A DNA stretch of 64,000 nt from an uncultured Alphaproteobacteria bacterium (GTDB lineage: Bacteria > Pseudomonadota > Alphaproteobacteria > Micropepsales > Micropepsaceae): positions 46,014 to 110,013 of the forward strand of contig CADECX010000002.1 in NCBI GenBank assembly GCA_902825865.1. Direction: 5' to 3'. The notes beneath the pieces are model-generated. The model was not told the origin of the DNA. It worked only from the letters and a program-made list of their open reading frames with translations, and did no database searches. Each line of letters opens with the position of its first letter. Position 1 is the stretch's first letter. This document shows, piece by piece, positions 1 through 9,600 of the stretch. Position numbers and translations under genes: made by a program.

Positions 1-267
1 ACTGGAGGGACAGGCGGTTTTGCAGTTGAGGCAAGACAGGCAGCGGTCGATGTGAAAGACCTGCTCCTTGGTCGGCGCGCCGCCCTTTTCCAGCATGTCC
101 TTCATCAGCACGATACGGCCGCGCGGACTGTCGCGCTCATCGCCCAAGACGACATAGGTGGGACAGGTCGCGGTGCAGAAACCGCAATGGACGCAGGAGC
201 GCACCGCCTGGGTGGCGGGCCCCAGTTGCGGATCGGCGATCTGTTCGGCGGTGAAGTTGTATCGCAT
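1..267 (-). CDS. glcF: Glycolate oxidase iron-sulfur subunit GlcF, N-terminal part
   Basis: This is the 5' end of glcF; the gene continues past the left edge. The visible 89 residues hold two 4Fe-4S motifs: [12 protein letters not shown] near the start and [12 protein letters not shown] at the window edge. That is the ferredoxin-like N-terminus of the glycolate oxidase Fe-S subunit. In the family, GlcF passes electrons from the FAD subunit GlcD towards the quinone pool. The ATG shares one base with the glcE stop (TAATG), so translation is probably coupled. The order glcD-glcE-glcF is the classic operon order. The C-terminal CCG-type domains cannot be seen here. Confidence 0.93.
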   Translation of the reverse strand, partial: MRYNFTAEQIADPQLGPATQAVRSCVHCGFCTATCPTYVVLGDERDSPRGRIVLMKDMLEKGGAPTKEQVFHIDRCLSCLNCKTACPSS

Positions 268-1418
268 TACAGCCGGCCCGGATTAAAGAGTGACAACGGA
301 TCGAACGCCGCTTTCACCGAGCGATTGAGCGCCGCCAAAGCATGCGGCTGTGGCGCGAAAAGACCCAGGCTGGCGCGGCTGGCGGCGGAGCCACGCAACA
401 ACATCGCCTGGCCGTTCGCCTTGGCGGCAATGGCGCGAATGCGCGGGGCTTCCGAGGGATCGGCCGCCATCCACAGCACCGCGCCCGCCCAATCGCCCAG
501 CCAATGGCGGACATTCAGTTCCTTGGCCAGGCGCGGCGCATCGGCGCGCGCGATCATCACCCGCCAGATATCGCCAGGGATATCGGCGAATTGCTCGCCG
601 CTGCCGATGGCGGCGAAAGGATCGTCCTCGATCCGACGCAGGGCATTGCCCAATAAGCCATGCGCCAGCGCGATCTTTTCCTCCAGCGGCTGGCGCGCGC
701 CTTCCAGTTTGATCAACGCCGCGCCCTGACCAGACTCGGCCAGCATGTTGCCGGGCAGATAAGCCAGCCCCGCCGGTTCCAACGCACTGAGCGCGATCTT
801 GCGCAAGTGCGCGAAACCGTCTTCCGGCGTCACATCGGACAGGCACAAAGTGGTGGCGAATTGCGGCTGAGGGTAGACGCGGAAGGTCAGCTCTGTCAGC
901 ACACCCAGGGTACCGAAAGCGCCGCACATCAGCTTGGGCAAGTCAAAACCCGTGACATTCTTTACGACTTTGGCGCCGCCGCGGAAGCTTTCGCCCAAGC
1001 CGTTGACGGCGCGGAAACCCAGCAGCGAATCCCGCGCCCCGCCATGCCGCAACTTGCCCGACCCCGAGGCATCGCAGGAGGCCGCACCCGCCAGAGTCGC
1101 CACACCATTGGAGCCTAGCAGCATGGACCAATCGGCGGGATCAAAACCCAGCCGCTGATTCTTCTGCGCCAGCACCGCCTTGATCTCAGCCAACGGCGTG
1201 GCGGGCTGGGCGGTGACGATCAGTTCGGCCGGTTCATACTTGACGATGCCTGACAGGCCCGACACATCCAGCATCGGCAGGTCGGCCCCCTTAGAATCAA
1301 GAAGAGGCCTTCCCACCGCGCGGCGGGTGCCGCCCGCCACGATCTCGAACGGCGTCTTGCCGGCGCGCGCGGCGTGCACAAAATCCACGACCTGATCTTC
1401 GTTGGCGACCCTGCTCAT
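267..1418 (-). CDS. glcE: Glycolate oxidase FAD-binding subunit GlcE
   Basis: About 383 residues, the usual size for GlcE. It begins [14 protein letters not shown] and carries the PCMH-type FAD-binding fold, with GGTRRAVG near residue 30 and the segment [15 protein letters not shown] about 100 residues in. The C-terminus ends in FNPGRL, typical of this oxidase family. GlcE is the smaller flavoprotein-like subunit needed with GlcD and GlcF to oxidise glycolate to glyoxylate at the inner membrane. I chose the ATG at 1418 because it overlaps the glcD stop by one base (TGATG). A longer open frame upstream lies entirely inside glcD and has no family resemblance. Confidence 0.93.
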   Translation of the reverse strand: MSRVANEDQVVDFVHAARAGKTPFEIVAGGTRRAVGRPLLDSKGADLPMLDVSGLSGIVKYEPAELIVTAQPATPLAEIKAVLAQKNQRLGFDPADWSMLLGSNGVATLAGAASCDASGSGKLRHGGARDSLLGFRAVNGLGESFRGGAKVVKNVTGFDLPKLMCGAFGTLGVLTELTFRVYPQPQFATTLCLSDVTPEDGFAHLRKIALSALEPAGLAYLPGNMLAESGQGAALIKLEGARQPLEEKIALAHGLLGNALRRIEDDPFAAIGSGEQFADIPGDIWRVMIARADAPRLAKELNVRHWLGDWAGAVLWMAADPSEAPRIRAIAAKANGQAMLLRGSAASRASLGLFAPQPHALAALNRSVKAAFDPLSLFNPGRL

Positions 1419-2899
1419 CAGTAGCGCGGCAGATGGGGATGCGGCAGTTGAGCGCCGTGAACATGGATATGACCCTGTTCGACACAGGCCGAAAGAGTCG
1501 GGAAAACCTTGCCCGGATTGAACAGGCCTTGCGCGTCGAAGGCGCATTTGACCCGGCCCTGCTGTTCCAGCTCGGCGGTTGTGAACATGTCGATCATCAG
1601 ATCGCGCTTTTCCACGCCGATGCCATGCTCGCCCGACAAGACGCCGCCGACCTTGACGCAGAGCCGCAGGATATCGGCGCCAAAGGCTTCCGCCCGTTCG
1701 AACTCGCCGTCCTTCATGGTGTCGAAAATAATCAGGGGATGCAGATTGCCGTCGCCGGCATGAAACACATTGCAGAAGCCCAGACCGTAATGCTCGGAGA
1801 GCTTGGCCATCTCCTCCAGCACTTGCGGCAGGGCATGGCGGGGAATGGTGCCGTCCATGCAGATCATGTCAGGTGCCAGCCGCCCCATGGCGGCGAAGGC
1901 CGCCTTGCGGCCGGACCAGATGCGGGCACGCTGTTTTTCGTCGGTGGCTTCCACCGTCTTGCCGCCGCATTGGGCGACGATAGCGATCACCCGCGACACG
2001 GCATAGGCGACATCGGCTTGGACGCCATCGGCATCGATGATCAGAATGGCTTCGGCGCCCTTGGGATAGCCCGGCTGGTTGAAATCCTCGATCGCCTCGG
2101 CGGCGCGGCGGTCCATGAATTCCATGGCGGCGGGCACCACGCCGTCGGCGATAATCGCGGCGACGCAGGCGCCCGCGGCGGGCACGGTGTCGAAGGATGC
2201 CATCAAGGTGCGGGTCACCGGCGCCTTGCGCAGGATTTTCACCACCACTTCCACCACCACGCCCAAAAGCCCTTCAGAGCCGGTGATCACGCCCAGCAGA
2301 TCCAGACCGCCCTGCGCGCCACTCTTGCCGCCCAGCGTCACGATCTCCCCGCCCGGCAAGACCATGGTCACGCCCAAGAGATTGTTGGTGGTCAGGCCGT
2401 ATTTCAGGCAATGCAGACCGCCGGAATTTTCCGCGACATTGCCGCCGATGGTGCAGGCGATCTGGCTGGAAGGATCGGGCGCGTAATAGAAGCCGTTGGC
2501 CTCCACCGCCTTGGTGATATTCATATTGGTGACGCCGGGCTCGACCACGACGCAGCCATTCTCGTAATCGATCTCGATGATGCGCTTCATGCGCCCCATG
2601 CCGATCAGGATGCCGTCCTCGCGCGGCAAGGCACCGCCCGACAAGGACGTTCCGGCGCCGCGCGGCACAATGGGCACGCCTTGGCCTTCCGCATATTTGA
2701 GAATGTCACTGACCTGCTGGCGATTGGACGGCAGCACGCAGACCAGCGGCATCTGGTGATAGGCGCTGAGCGCGTCGGAATCGAACGTGGCAAGGCCCGA
2801 TGGATCGGCCACCACGCCATCGGGCACGATCTCTTTCAGCGCCGCGACGATTTCGGCGCGGCGGGCGACGATGCTGGCGTTGGTAATAGGAAGAAGCAT
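1418..2899 (-). CDS. glcD: Glycolate oxidase catalytic FAD subunit GlcD
   Basis: 493 residues. The N-terminal FAD-binding domain (about residues 50-230) shows PRGAGTSLSGGA and the stretch containing IGGNVAENSGG. The C-terminal FAD-oxidase domain shows HAGDGNLHP and SGEHGIGVEKR, and the protein ends near LFNPGKVFPT. These are hallmarks of the GlcD/D-lactate dehydrogenase family. The context (glcE, glcF) identifies it as glycolate oxidase, which turns glycolate into glyoxylate. It is the first gene of the operon. No GlcC-type regulator is visible next to it. Confidence 0.95.
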   Translation of the reverse strand: MLLPITNASIVARRAEIVAALKEIVPDGVVADPSGLATFDSDALSAYHQMPLVCVLPSNRQQVSDILKYAEGQGVPIVPRGAGTSLSGGALPREDGILIGMGRMKRIIEIDYENGCVVVEPGVTNMNITKAVEANGFYYAPDPSSQIACTIGGNVAENSGGLHCLKYGLTTNNLLGVTMVLPGGEIVTLGGKSGAQGGLDLLGVITGSEGLLGVVVEVVVKILRKAPVTRTLMASFDTVPAAGACVAAIIADGVVPAAMEFMDRRAAEAIEDFNQPGYPKGAEAILIIDADGVQADVAYAVSRVIAIVAQCGGKTVEATDEKQRARIWSGRKAAFAAMGRLAPDMICMDGTIPRHALPQVLEEMAKLSEHYGLGFCNVFHAGDGNLHPLIIFDTMKDGEFERAEAFGADILRLCVKVGGVLSGEHGIGVEKRDLMIDMFTTAELEQQGRVKCAFDAQGLFNPGKVFPTLSACVEQGHIHVHGAQLPHPHLPRY

Positions 2900-2932
2900 G
2901 TGCGCCTATGACAAAGAGCGGCGCAGTATCGC

Positions 2933-3058
2933 TTAACCCTGGCGGGCTTTGAACCGCGGATTCTTCTTGTTGATCACGTAGACGCGGCCCTTGCGGCGGA
3001 TGACGCGGCAGTCCTTGTCACGCTTCTTGAGCGACCGGAGTGAGTTGCGAACCTTCAT
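2933..3058 (-). CDS. rpmJ: 50S ribosomal protein L36
   Basis: 41 residues starting [14 protein letters not shown] and ending NPRFKARQG, the standard bL36 length and pattern. Only one cysteine is present, so this is the zinc-independent (C-minus) form rather than the CxxC zinc-ribbon form. The ATG at 3058 is the only start that gives the family N-terminus; a longer upstream frame runs through non-coding sequence. The gene stands alone between glcD and the divergent transglycosylase gene, with its promoter expected in 3059-3213. Confidence 0.95.
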   Translation of the reverse strand: MKVRNSLRSLKKRDKDCRVIRRKGRVYVINKKNPRFKARQG

Positions 3059-3213
3059 GACACTGCCTTTGGACCGTTTTTTCGGCCGGGAAGGCCGTGT
3101 ACCGCGAGAGGCGCGGAAACTATGCAAGGGGCCTACCCCTGTCAACCCGCCAAATCCGCTAAAAAATGGCGGTTTTCCGCCAAAAATCCTGCGAAGCAGT
3201 GTACCAATAGGGG

Positions 3214-4521
3214 GTGCTTCGCGCTTGGCCCCATCCCGCCCGCCTAAAAGTCCTCGCCGCCCTGTGTGGCCTGTTGGCTCTGGCGGCCTGCGCCACCCGG
3301 CCTCCGCCGCCCAAACCGGCCCCCCCGCCCCCACCACCCGCCGCCCCGATTCCCACACCGCCGCCCCCGCCCAGTTCGGGCGATGCCAAATTCGATGCCT
3401 TTCTGGCGCAGGCGCGGACGGAGGCGTTGGCCCAAGGCATCACCATGGAAACTTTTGACGGCGCCACGGCAGGCATCGCACCCCTTCCCACCATCACCGC
3501 CATGAATGCCAATCAGCCGGAATTCAATCGGCCGATCTGGGGCTATCTGGATTCGGCGGTATCGGCGCGGCGGATCAAAGACGCCCAGTTCATGCTTGGC
3601 CGATATGGCGAGGTTCTGGACGCAATCGCGGCGCAAAGCGGGGTGCCGAAGGAGATTCTGGTTTCGGTCTGGGGCATGGAAAGCGACTATGGCGCCGACA
3701 GCGGCAGCTTTAATCTTTTCGCGGCGCTGGCGACCCTGGCCTATGACGGGCCGCGCACCAACTACGCCAAACCGGAATTTCTGGCGGCCCTGCGAATCTA
3801 TCAGCAGCAACGCTATTCGCTCAGTGAGATGGTCGGCAGTTGGGCGGGCGCCTTCGGCCAGACCCAATTCACGCCGACCACCTTTCTCAAATATGCCGCC
3901 GACGGCGATGGCGATGGCAAGATCGACTTGTGGCGCTCGCCACCCGACGCCTTGGCTTCTGCGGCGCGGCTTCTCTCTGAGCAAGGTTGGACCCGGGCAC
4001 AAAATTGGGGTTACGAAGTCAGCCTGCCGGACAATTTTGCTTATGAAGATGCCGATCTGGAGAATGACAAGCCGGTTTCGGAATGGAGCATGCGCGGAGT
4101 CCAGACTGTGAACGGTGATCCGCTGGCGGTGCTGGACGGAAATGCGGCAATCTTTTTGCCTGCCGGCGCGCGAGGACCCGCCTTTCTTGTCTATCCGAAT
4201 TTCCGGGTTCTCCTCAAATACAACAATGCCGCCAGTTACGCCCTGGCGATATCGCTATTGGCCGACCGGATGATGGGCGCGGGTGTCGTCAAGCATGCCT
4301 GGCCGCGCGACGAGCGTGCGCTGTCGCGCAGTGAGCGGCTGCAATTCCAAACCAATTTGCTGGCATTGGGTTTTGATCCCGGCACACCAGACGGTGTGCT
4401 GGGACGCCGGACCCGCGCGGCGCTCAGGCAGTATCAGAAATCCAAGGCGCTGACCGCCGACGGCTTTCCCACCGCCGCGCTGCTGAGCCTGCTGGAAGCC
4501 GACACGGCGCAAAAAAAATGA
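3214..4521 (+). CDS. Lytic murein transglycosylase lipoprotein, MltB family
   Basis: 435 residues. The N-terminus has a lipoprotein signal ending LALAAC (Cys26), then a Pro-rich linker to about residue 55 that probably spans the periplasm. The catalytic domain (about 57-350) resembles GH103/MltB, with [10 protein letters not shown] placing the catalytic acid at Glu156, and [11 protein letters not shown] further on. A C-terminal peptidoglycan-binding domain (about 370-430) contains [13 protein letters not shown]. Such enzymes cleave the MurNAc-GlcNAc bond to give 1,6-anhydro products. The start is GTG with poor ribosome-binding spacing, so the exact N-terminus is uncertain. The stop abuts the stop of pbpC with no gap. 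Confidence 0.9.
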   Translation: MLRAWPHPARLKVLAALCGLLALAACATRPPPPKPAPPPPPPAAPIPTPPPPPSSGDAKFDAFLAQARTEALAQGITMETFDGATAGIAPLPTITAMNANQPEFNRPIWGYLDSAVSARRIKDAQFMLGRYGEVLDAIAAQSGVPKEILVSVWGMESDYGADSGSFNLFAALATLAYDGPRTNYAKPEFLAALRIYQQQRYSLSEMVGSWAGAFGQTQFTPTTFLKYAADGDGDGKIDLWRSPPDALASAARLLSEQGWTRAQNWGYEVSLPDNFAYEDADLENDKPVSEWSMRGVQTVNGDPLAVLDGNAAIFLPAGARGPAFLVYPNFRVLLKYNNAASYALAISLLADRMMGAGVVKHAWPRDERALSRSERLQFQTNLLALGFDPGTPDGVLGRRTRAALRQYQKSKALTADGFPTAALLSLLEADTAQKK

Positions 4522-6600
4522 TCAGCGCATCCGCTTGAAGCGCACGGTGCTGGAATCGCTGCGGCCTTCGGCATCCACCACCGTGACCCGGGCCACGCCC
4601 TCACCACCGGGCTTATAAAATGCGGGCGCGAACCGATCGAAACTGCCGACAAGCGCACCATTGACCAGCCAGGTGAGTGGCGCGCGCCCGCCCTGTGCCT
4701 TGAATTCCAGCGCCGCGTCCCTGGTTTTGGTGTCCGGCAAAGCCACCACCGCGCCATTGGGTGGAAAGGCGATGGCCGGGGGCGGCAGTGATGCCACTTG
4801 CGGCAATGACGCCGGCGCTGGCTCGCGCGAAAAAGTCCGCAAGGACGCGGGCAGGCTTTCGGTTGACGACACCCGCAAGACTCCCGCCGGTGCCGGCGGT
4901 GCGGGACGCCGGTCAGGCGGCAGCAAGCCGAACATCTTGAGCAGGATCGGCGCGCCAACCTCGCGTCCGACATGGCCGGGGCGCGGTGTGCCATCGGCGC
5001 GGCCAACCCACACCGCGACGGTATAGTCGTTGGAGAAACCAACCGACCAGGCGTCGCGGTAACCATAGGAGGTGCCGGTCTTGAATCCGACGGTGCGATT
5101 GCGCAGCAGCCCCTGCCCCATCGCCCAGCCATCCGGCAAGGCCACGCCATCCAGAATGTCGCGCAGATACCAGGCCGCGGCGGCACCGAACAGCCGGTGA
5201 CTTGGCGCATCCGGCGCACCTGAGACAAAACGAAGGCTCCGCGCCGTGCCGCCTTCGGCGATGCCGGCATACAGCATGGCGGTATCGGACAGCGAAATGC
5301 CCAAGCCACCCAACGCCACCGGCAGACTGGGCGCATCCTGGGTTGGAAAAGTCAGACGCGCACCGGCATTTTGCAGCGCCAGGGTGAAAGCCAGCGGACC
5401 GACCCGGTCCAACGCCATGACAGCCGGTATGTTCAACGACATGCGCAGCGCATCCCGCGCCGTCACCGCGCCTTGGAACCGGCCGTCAAAATCACGCGGC
5501 GCATAGTCACCGAAGTTGGTCGGAACATCCTCCATGCGGCTGGCGGGATGCAGAATCAGATTGTCGAAGGCCAGCCCATAGATGAAAGGTTTGAGCACCG
5601 AGCCCGGTGAACGCGCGCGCGCGGCGAGATCCACCTGTCCGGACCTGCCCCAATAATCGGTGCCGCCGACATAGGCGATGACATTGCGGCTCTTATTCTC
5701 GATCACCAGCAAGGCGACATCGGCCCCATCGTCGAAATAAGCGCGCTCCCGCCGGGCAAGCCGTTCCGCGGCCGCCTGGATTTTGGGGTTCAGGGTTGTG
5801 ACGATGCGCGGCGACTTGTTTTCCAGCACCAGCCTTTGCGCCAAATGCGGAGCCGACAGCGGCATCGGCCTGCGGGCCATGGGCACGGCGTCTTGCTTGG
5901 CGATGACGGCATCGCCAGGGCTGATGACCCCTTGATCGGCCATGCGGGTGAGGACTTTGTCGCGGCCCTTGCGCGCGGCGGTGGCGTTGCGGTCCGGCCG
6001 CTGGCGCGCCGGCGACTGCGGCAAGGCCACCAGCAGCGCACTTTCCGCCAGATCGAGATTTTTCGGCTCCTTGCCGAAATAGGACAAAGACGCGGCGCGC
6101 ACGCCTTCCAGATTGCCCCCCATCGGCGCCAAGGTGAGATACAGCGCCAGGATTTCATCCTTGGAGTAACGCACTTCCAGCTGCGCGGCGCGGATCAGCT
6201 GATGCAGCTTGCCGGGCACGCCATGGCCATGCGGTTCCAACAGCCGCGCCACCTGCATGGTGAGGGTCGAGCCGCCCGATACCACATGCCCCGCACGGAC
6301 CAGTTGAAGGACCGCGCGCAACAGCGCCGGCGGATCAACCCCCCAATGCCGCTCGAAACGCCTGTCTTCATAGGCCTTGAGCATGGCGAGATAGCGCGGG
6401 CTGACCTGATCCGGCGTGGTGCGGATACGCCAGGCGCCGTCCGCACTGAGGAAAACCCGCATCAATGTGCCGTCGCGCGCCACGACCTGCGGCGAGAGCT
6501 CTTGTGCCCGCGTCATGTCGGGCGGATTGAGGCGGTCGGCGATCACCGCCGCGCACACACAGCCCGCCAGAAAAAGCGCGATGAGCCGCCGCCTGGTCAT
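4522..6600 (-). CDS. pbpC: Penicillin-binding protein 1C (glycosyltransferase/transpeptidase)
   Basis: 692 residues. An N-terminal membrane anchor (about 5-22) is followed by the GT51 glycosyltransferase domain with AYEDRRFERHWG (catalytic Glu78) and GGSTLTMQ. The transpeptidase domain has SPGSVLKP (nucleophile Ser334, Lys337) and KTGTSYGYRD. A C-terminal PbpC-type domain completes the chain. It polymerises and crosslinks peptidoglycan in the periplasm. The ATG overlaps the stop of the alpha-2-macroglobulin gene by four bases, the same pairing as yfhM-pbpC in E. coli, where the macroglobulin is thought to guard the wall together with PBP1C. Confidence 0.95.
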   Translation of the reverse strand: MTRRRLIALFLAGCVCAAVIADRLNPPDMTRAQELSPQVVARDGTLMRVFLSADGAWRIRTTPDQVSPRYLAMLKAYEDRRFERHWGVDPPALLRAVLQLVRAGHVVSGGSTLTMQVARLLEPHGHGVPGKLHQLIRAAQLEVRYSKDEILALYLTLAPMGGNLEGVRAASLSYFGKEPKNLDLAESALLVALPQSPARQRPDRNATAARKGRDKVLTRMADQGVISPGDAVIAKQDAVPMARRPMPLSAPHLAQRLVLENKSPRIVTTLNPKIQAAAERLARRERAYFDDGADVALLVIENKSRNVIAYVGGTDYWGRSGQVDLAARARSPGSVLKPFIYGLAFDNLILHPASRMEDVPTNFGDYAPRDFDGRFQGAVTARDALRMSLNIPAVMALDRVGPLAFTLALQNAGARLTFPTQDAPSLPVALGGLGISLSDTAMLYAGIAEGGTARSLRFVSGAPDAPSHRLFGAAAAWYLRDILDGVALPDGWAMGQGLLRNRTVGFKTGTSYGYRDAWSVGFSNDYTVAVWVGRADGTPRPGHVGREVGAPILLKMFGLLPPDRRPAPPAPAGVLRVSSTESLPASLRTFSREPAPASLPQVASLPPPAIAFPPNGAVVALPDTKTRDAALEFKAQGGRAPLTWLVNGALVGSFDRFAPAFYKPGGEGVARVTVVDAEGRSDSSTVRFKRMR

Positions 6601-9600
6601 TTGTTGATCGTCACCTCGCCCATGGCGGTACGCGCCCGCACAGCGGGCGCGTACATGTCCTCAACCGAGGCGGCGGGAAGAACAAAGCGGCCGACGGAAA
6701 CAGCCCGGGCAATATAGGCGACATGAAAGGCCCGGCGCTTTTCCATCGGATCGCTTTCATAGCGCCGGTAGATCGTATCGATGGTGAAAGCCGCGACATA
6801 ACGGTCGTCGCGGGCATCCTGCATGTTGGCCTCGGTCAGGCCGCCCAGGAAGGAATAGGCTTTGGCATCGGGGCCCCGGAGAGGCTGCTCGATCTCCAGG
6901 CCCGCGGGCAACAAGTCGATGATGCCCATCTGGCGGTGCACGCCTTCCGGAACGGTGCCGGAAATCTGCACAATCACCCGGTCGTTCTGGCGCAGATTGG
7001 CGAGGTCGGCGGGCGCGCCGGACATGGTCCAGATGCTCTTTTTGACCGTAACGCCATTTTCAGCCGGCGGCAGCGCCGCGCTGGGGGTGCCGGTCACGGC
7101 GCTGGAACGCCATATCCCCGCATCGCTGCGATTCACAAAGGTGATGCCGCTATTGAGCTGGGCCAGGTTCGGCGTCAATCGCACCGCGCCCCGGCGCGGC
7201 GTGGCGGGCGCGCCATTCACCGTGACATCCAAGGGCAATTTCTGGCGCGTCAGGGCATAGGCGGCGCGCAGCATCCAGCCTTTTTCCTGCGTGCTGGTGT
7301 CCTCGATGTGCATGTCCAGCGACTTGCCACGGTCCAGCAGGAAGGGCACCAGATCGGCGCGGCCATTTTCCGCCGCCAGCGCCAGCACACCGGACAGATC
7401 GCGCAACACGGAGCCGTATTCGTACCAGTAATTGTGCTGCGTATAGGCGGTGGCATAGGACATCACATCGGCTTTTGCGATCAGCGACCGCGCCTTGTCG
7501 AAACCGAACGTGGCGCGGGCGCGGTCGCCAACCTGATTGGCGGCGGCGCCGGTCAGCGCCGCGGCCAAGGCCGAATACATGCCGGTCACCTTGGTATCGC
7601 TGAAATAGCGCAAGTCGCTGACATTGGCCTGGCCATTGAGCGCCAGAACATAAAACGCATAGGCGCGGGACAGATCGCTGCCATCCTCGGAAGCGGTGGA
7701 TTTCAGCCAGTCGATGCCGCGGCGCATCGCGTCATTGGGCACGACATAGCCCTTGGCCCGGGCCTGGGTGAGAAAATCCAAGGCATAGATGCTGATGAAA
7801 TTCTCGGCATCCTCGCCCGGCCCCCACAGGCCGAAGTTGCCCGCGTAATTCTGCATGTCGAGAATGGCGTCGATGGATTCCTGCACACGGCCGCGCAGCG
7901 CCTGATCTTTGGGATAACCGACCAGGTCGGCCATATCGTTGAACCAAAGCAGCGGCAAAGCACGGCTGCTGGTCTGTTCCAGGCAGCCATACGGATATTT
8001 GTCGAGCCACTTGAGCAACCCCGGGACATTGTTATAGCCGTGCGCCGCGGAGATGCTGAGACTGACATTGGCGGTCGATCCGACCAGATTGCTGACCAGG
8101 CTCTTGTCGGCGACATAAGTAGCGCCGCCGGCAAGCGGCACGTCTTCCTCATGCGTGACATCGAGCTGGGCGGGGCGCACCTGGATCGGCCAGTTGTGGC
8201 TGACATGGAAACCGCCCGGACCACGCACATCCAGGGTGATATCGGCAATGCCAAGTCCCGCACCACGCAACTGCACCGGCACCACGGTCCGCTGTCCGCG
8301 CTGGAGTGTCTGGTTCACCACCGTTCTTGCGCCCGCAGGCAGCGAAAGCGGCCCTCGCGTCTGGATGGTGGCGACATAGGTTCCCGGACCGCCTTCCACA
8401 TTGTCCAGATTCAAGCCGGCGGCGACATTGTCCCCGGGCGCCAGGAAGCGCGGCAGGACCAGATCGGCCACCACAGGATCGCGGACAATCAGCATCCGGT
8501 CGCCATGACCGAGCTTGTTGCCGCTCCAGGCGACCGCCATCAAGCGCAAGGAGCCATTAAAGTCGGGCACATCCAGCGGGATATTGGCGACACCGCCGGC
8601 GCCGACTTTCACCAAGCCGCTGAACAGCGCCACGGTCTTTTGCGGCACCACCGCCAGGCTGCGGCCGCCGAAACCGTCACCGCCCTGTTGCAGCGCGCCC
8701 AGCGCGCCTTTCTCGGCGCGGATCAACCGGCCATAATCGTCGCGCACCAGCACACCCAGCCGCCGCTTGCCGAAATAATAACCGACCGGATCGGGCGACT
8801 TGAAATCGGTGAGCTGCAGAATGCCCTCATCCACCGCCGCCAGGGTGACATAGGCTTCCTCGCCCGCGCTCAAGCCCGCGACCGTGACCGGAAGGGTGAG
8901 CTTCTGGCGCGGCAGGATCTTTGGCGCGCCTCCGACCGTGAGCTTGAGGGTGCGCGGCGCGTTATCCACCCCCAGCCAGGCGACGCCGATCGAGCGGACC
9001 GGCTCGCGGCCCGTGACGTCGGCCAGCGGACGGTACGTGGTCACCAGCACATAGGCGCCCGCGCCCCAGTCGGCCGAGACCGGAATATCCACCGTCGCGC
9101 CGGCGGCAGGCGCATCGATCAGCCTGGAGGAGAACAGCCTGTCCCCCGCGACAACCACCAGCGCCTTGCCGGTGCCGTCGGGCTTGATGCGGACACGGGC
9201 CACCGCGCCGGGCGCGTAGCTGGGCTTGTCGGCGGCGACAGGAATGCGGTCGGGACGATCGCCCGCGCCGGAGGCGGACCAGCCGGAATAAAAACGGAAT
9301 GCCGACGACGTTCCGGATTTGGGATCGCTGACCGTCAGCCTGTAGCTGCCCCAGGGCAGCGCCTGCTCAAGGCGCGTGCTGGCGCCGGCTGCCACCCGCG
9401 TGCCGCCGCTGGAGACCATCCGGTCGCGGGTGCTGGGCTGATACCGCCATTCGCCATTGCTCTGGAACCACTGATAGCTGGTATCTTCACGCACCCAGCT
9501 GTAGGTCAAGCCGTCGAGGGCAATGCGCTTGCCTTCGGCATCCACCGCAATCACTTCAAAGCCGGCGCGCGAATTCTCGGCGACCTGCCCGCCGTCGAAT

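Noticed and set aside
2933..3358. A long form of L36 with 100 extra N-terminal residues
   Set aside because: The extension lies in the intergenic region, is not L36-like, and the internal ATG at 3058 gives the exact family N-terminus.
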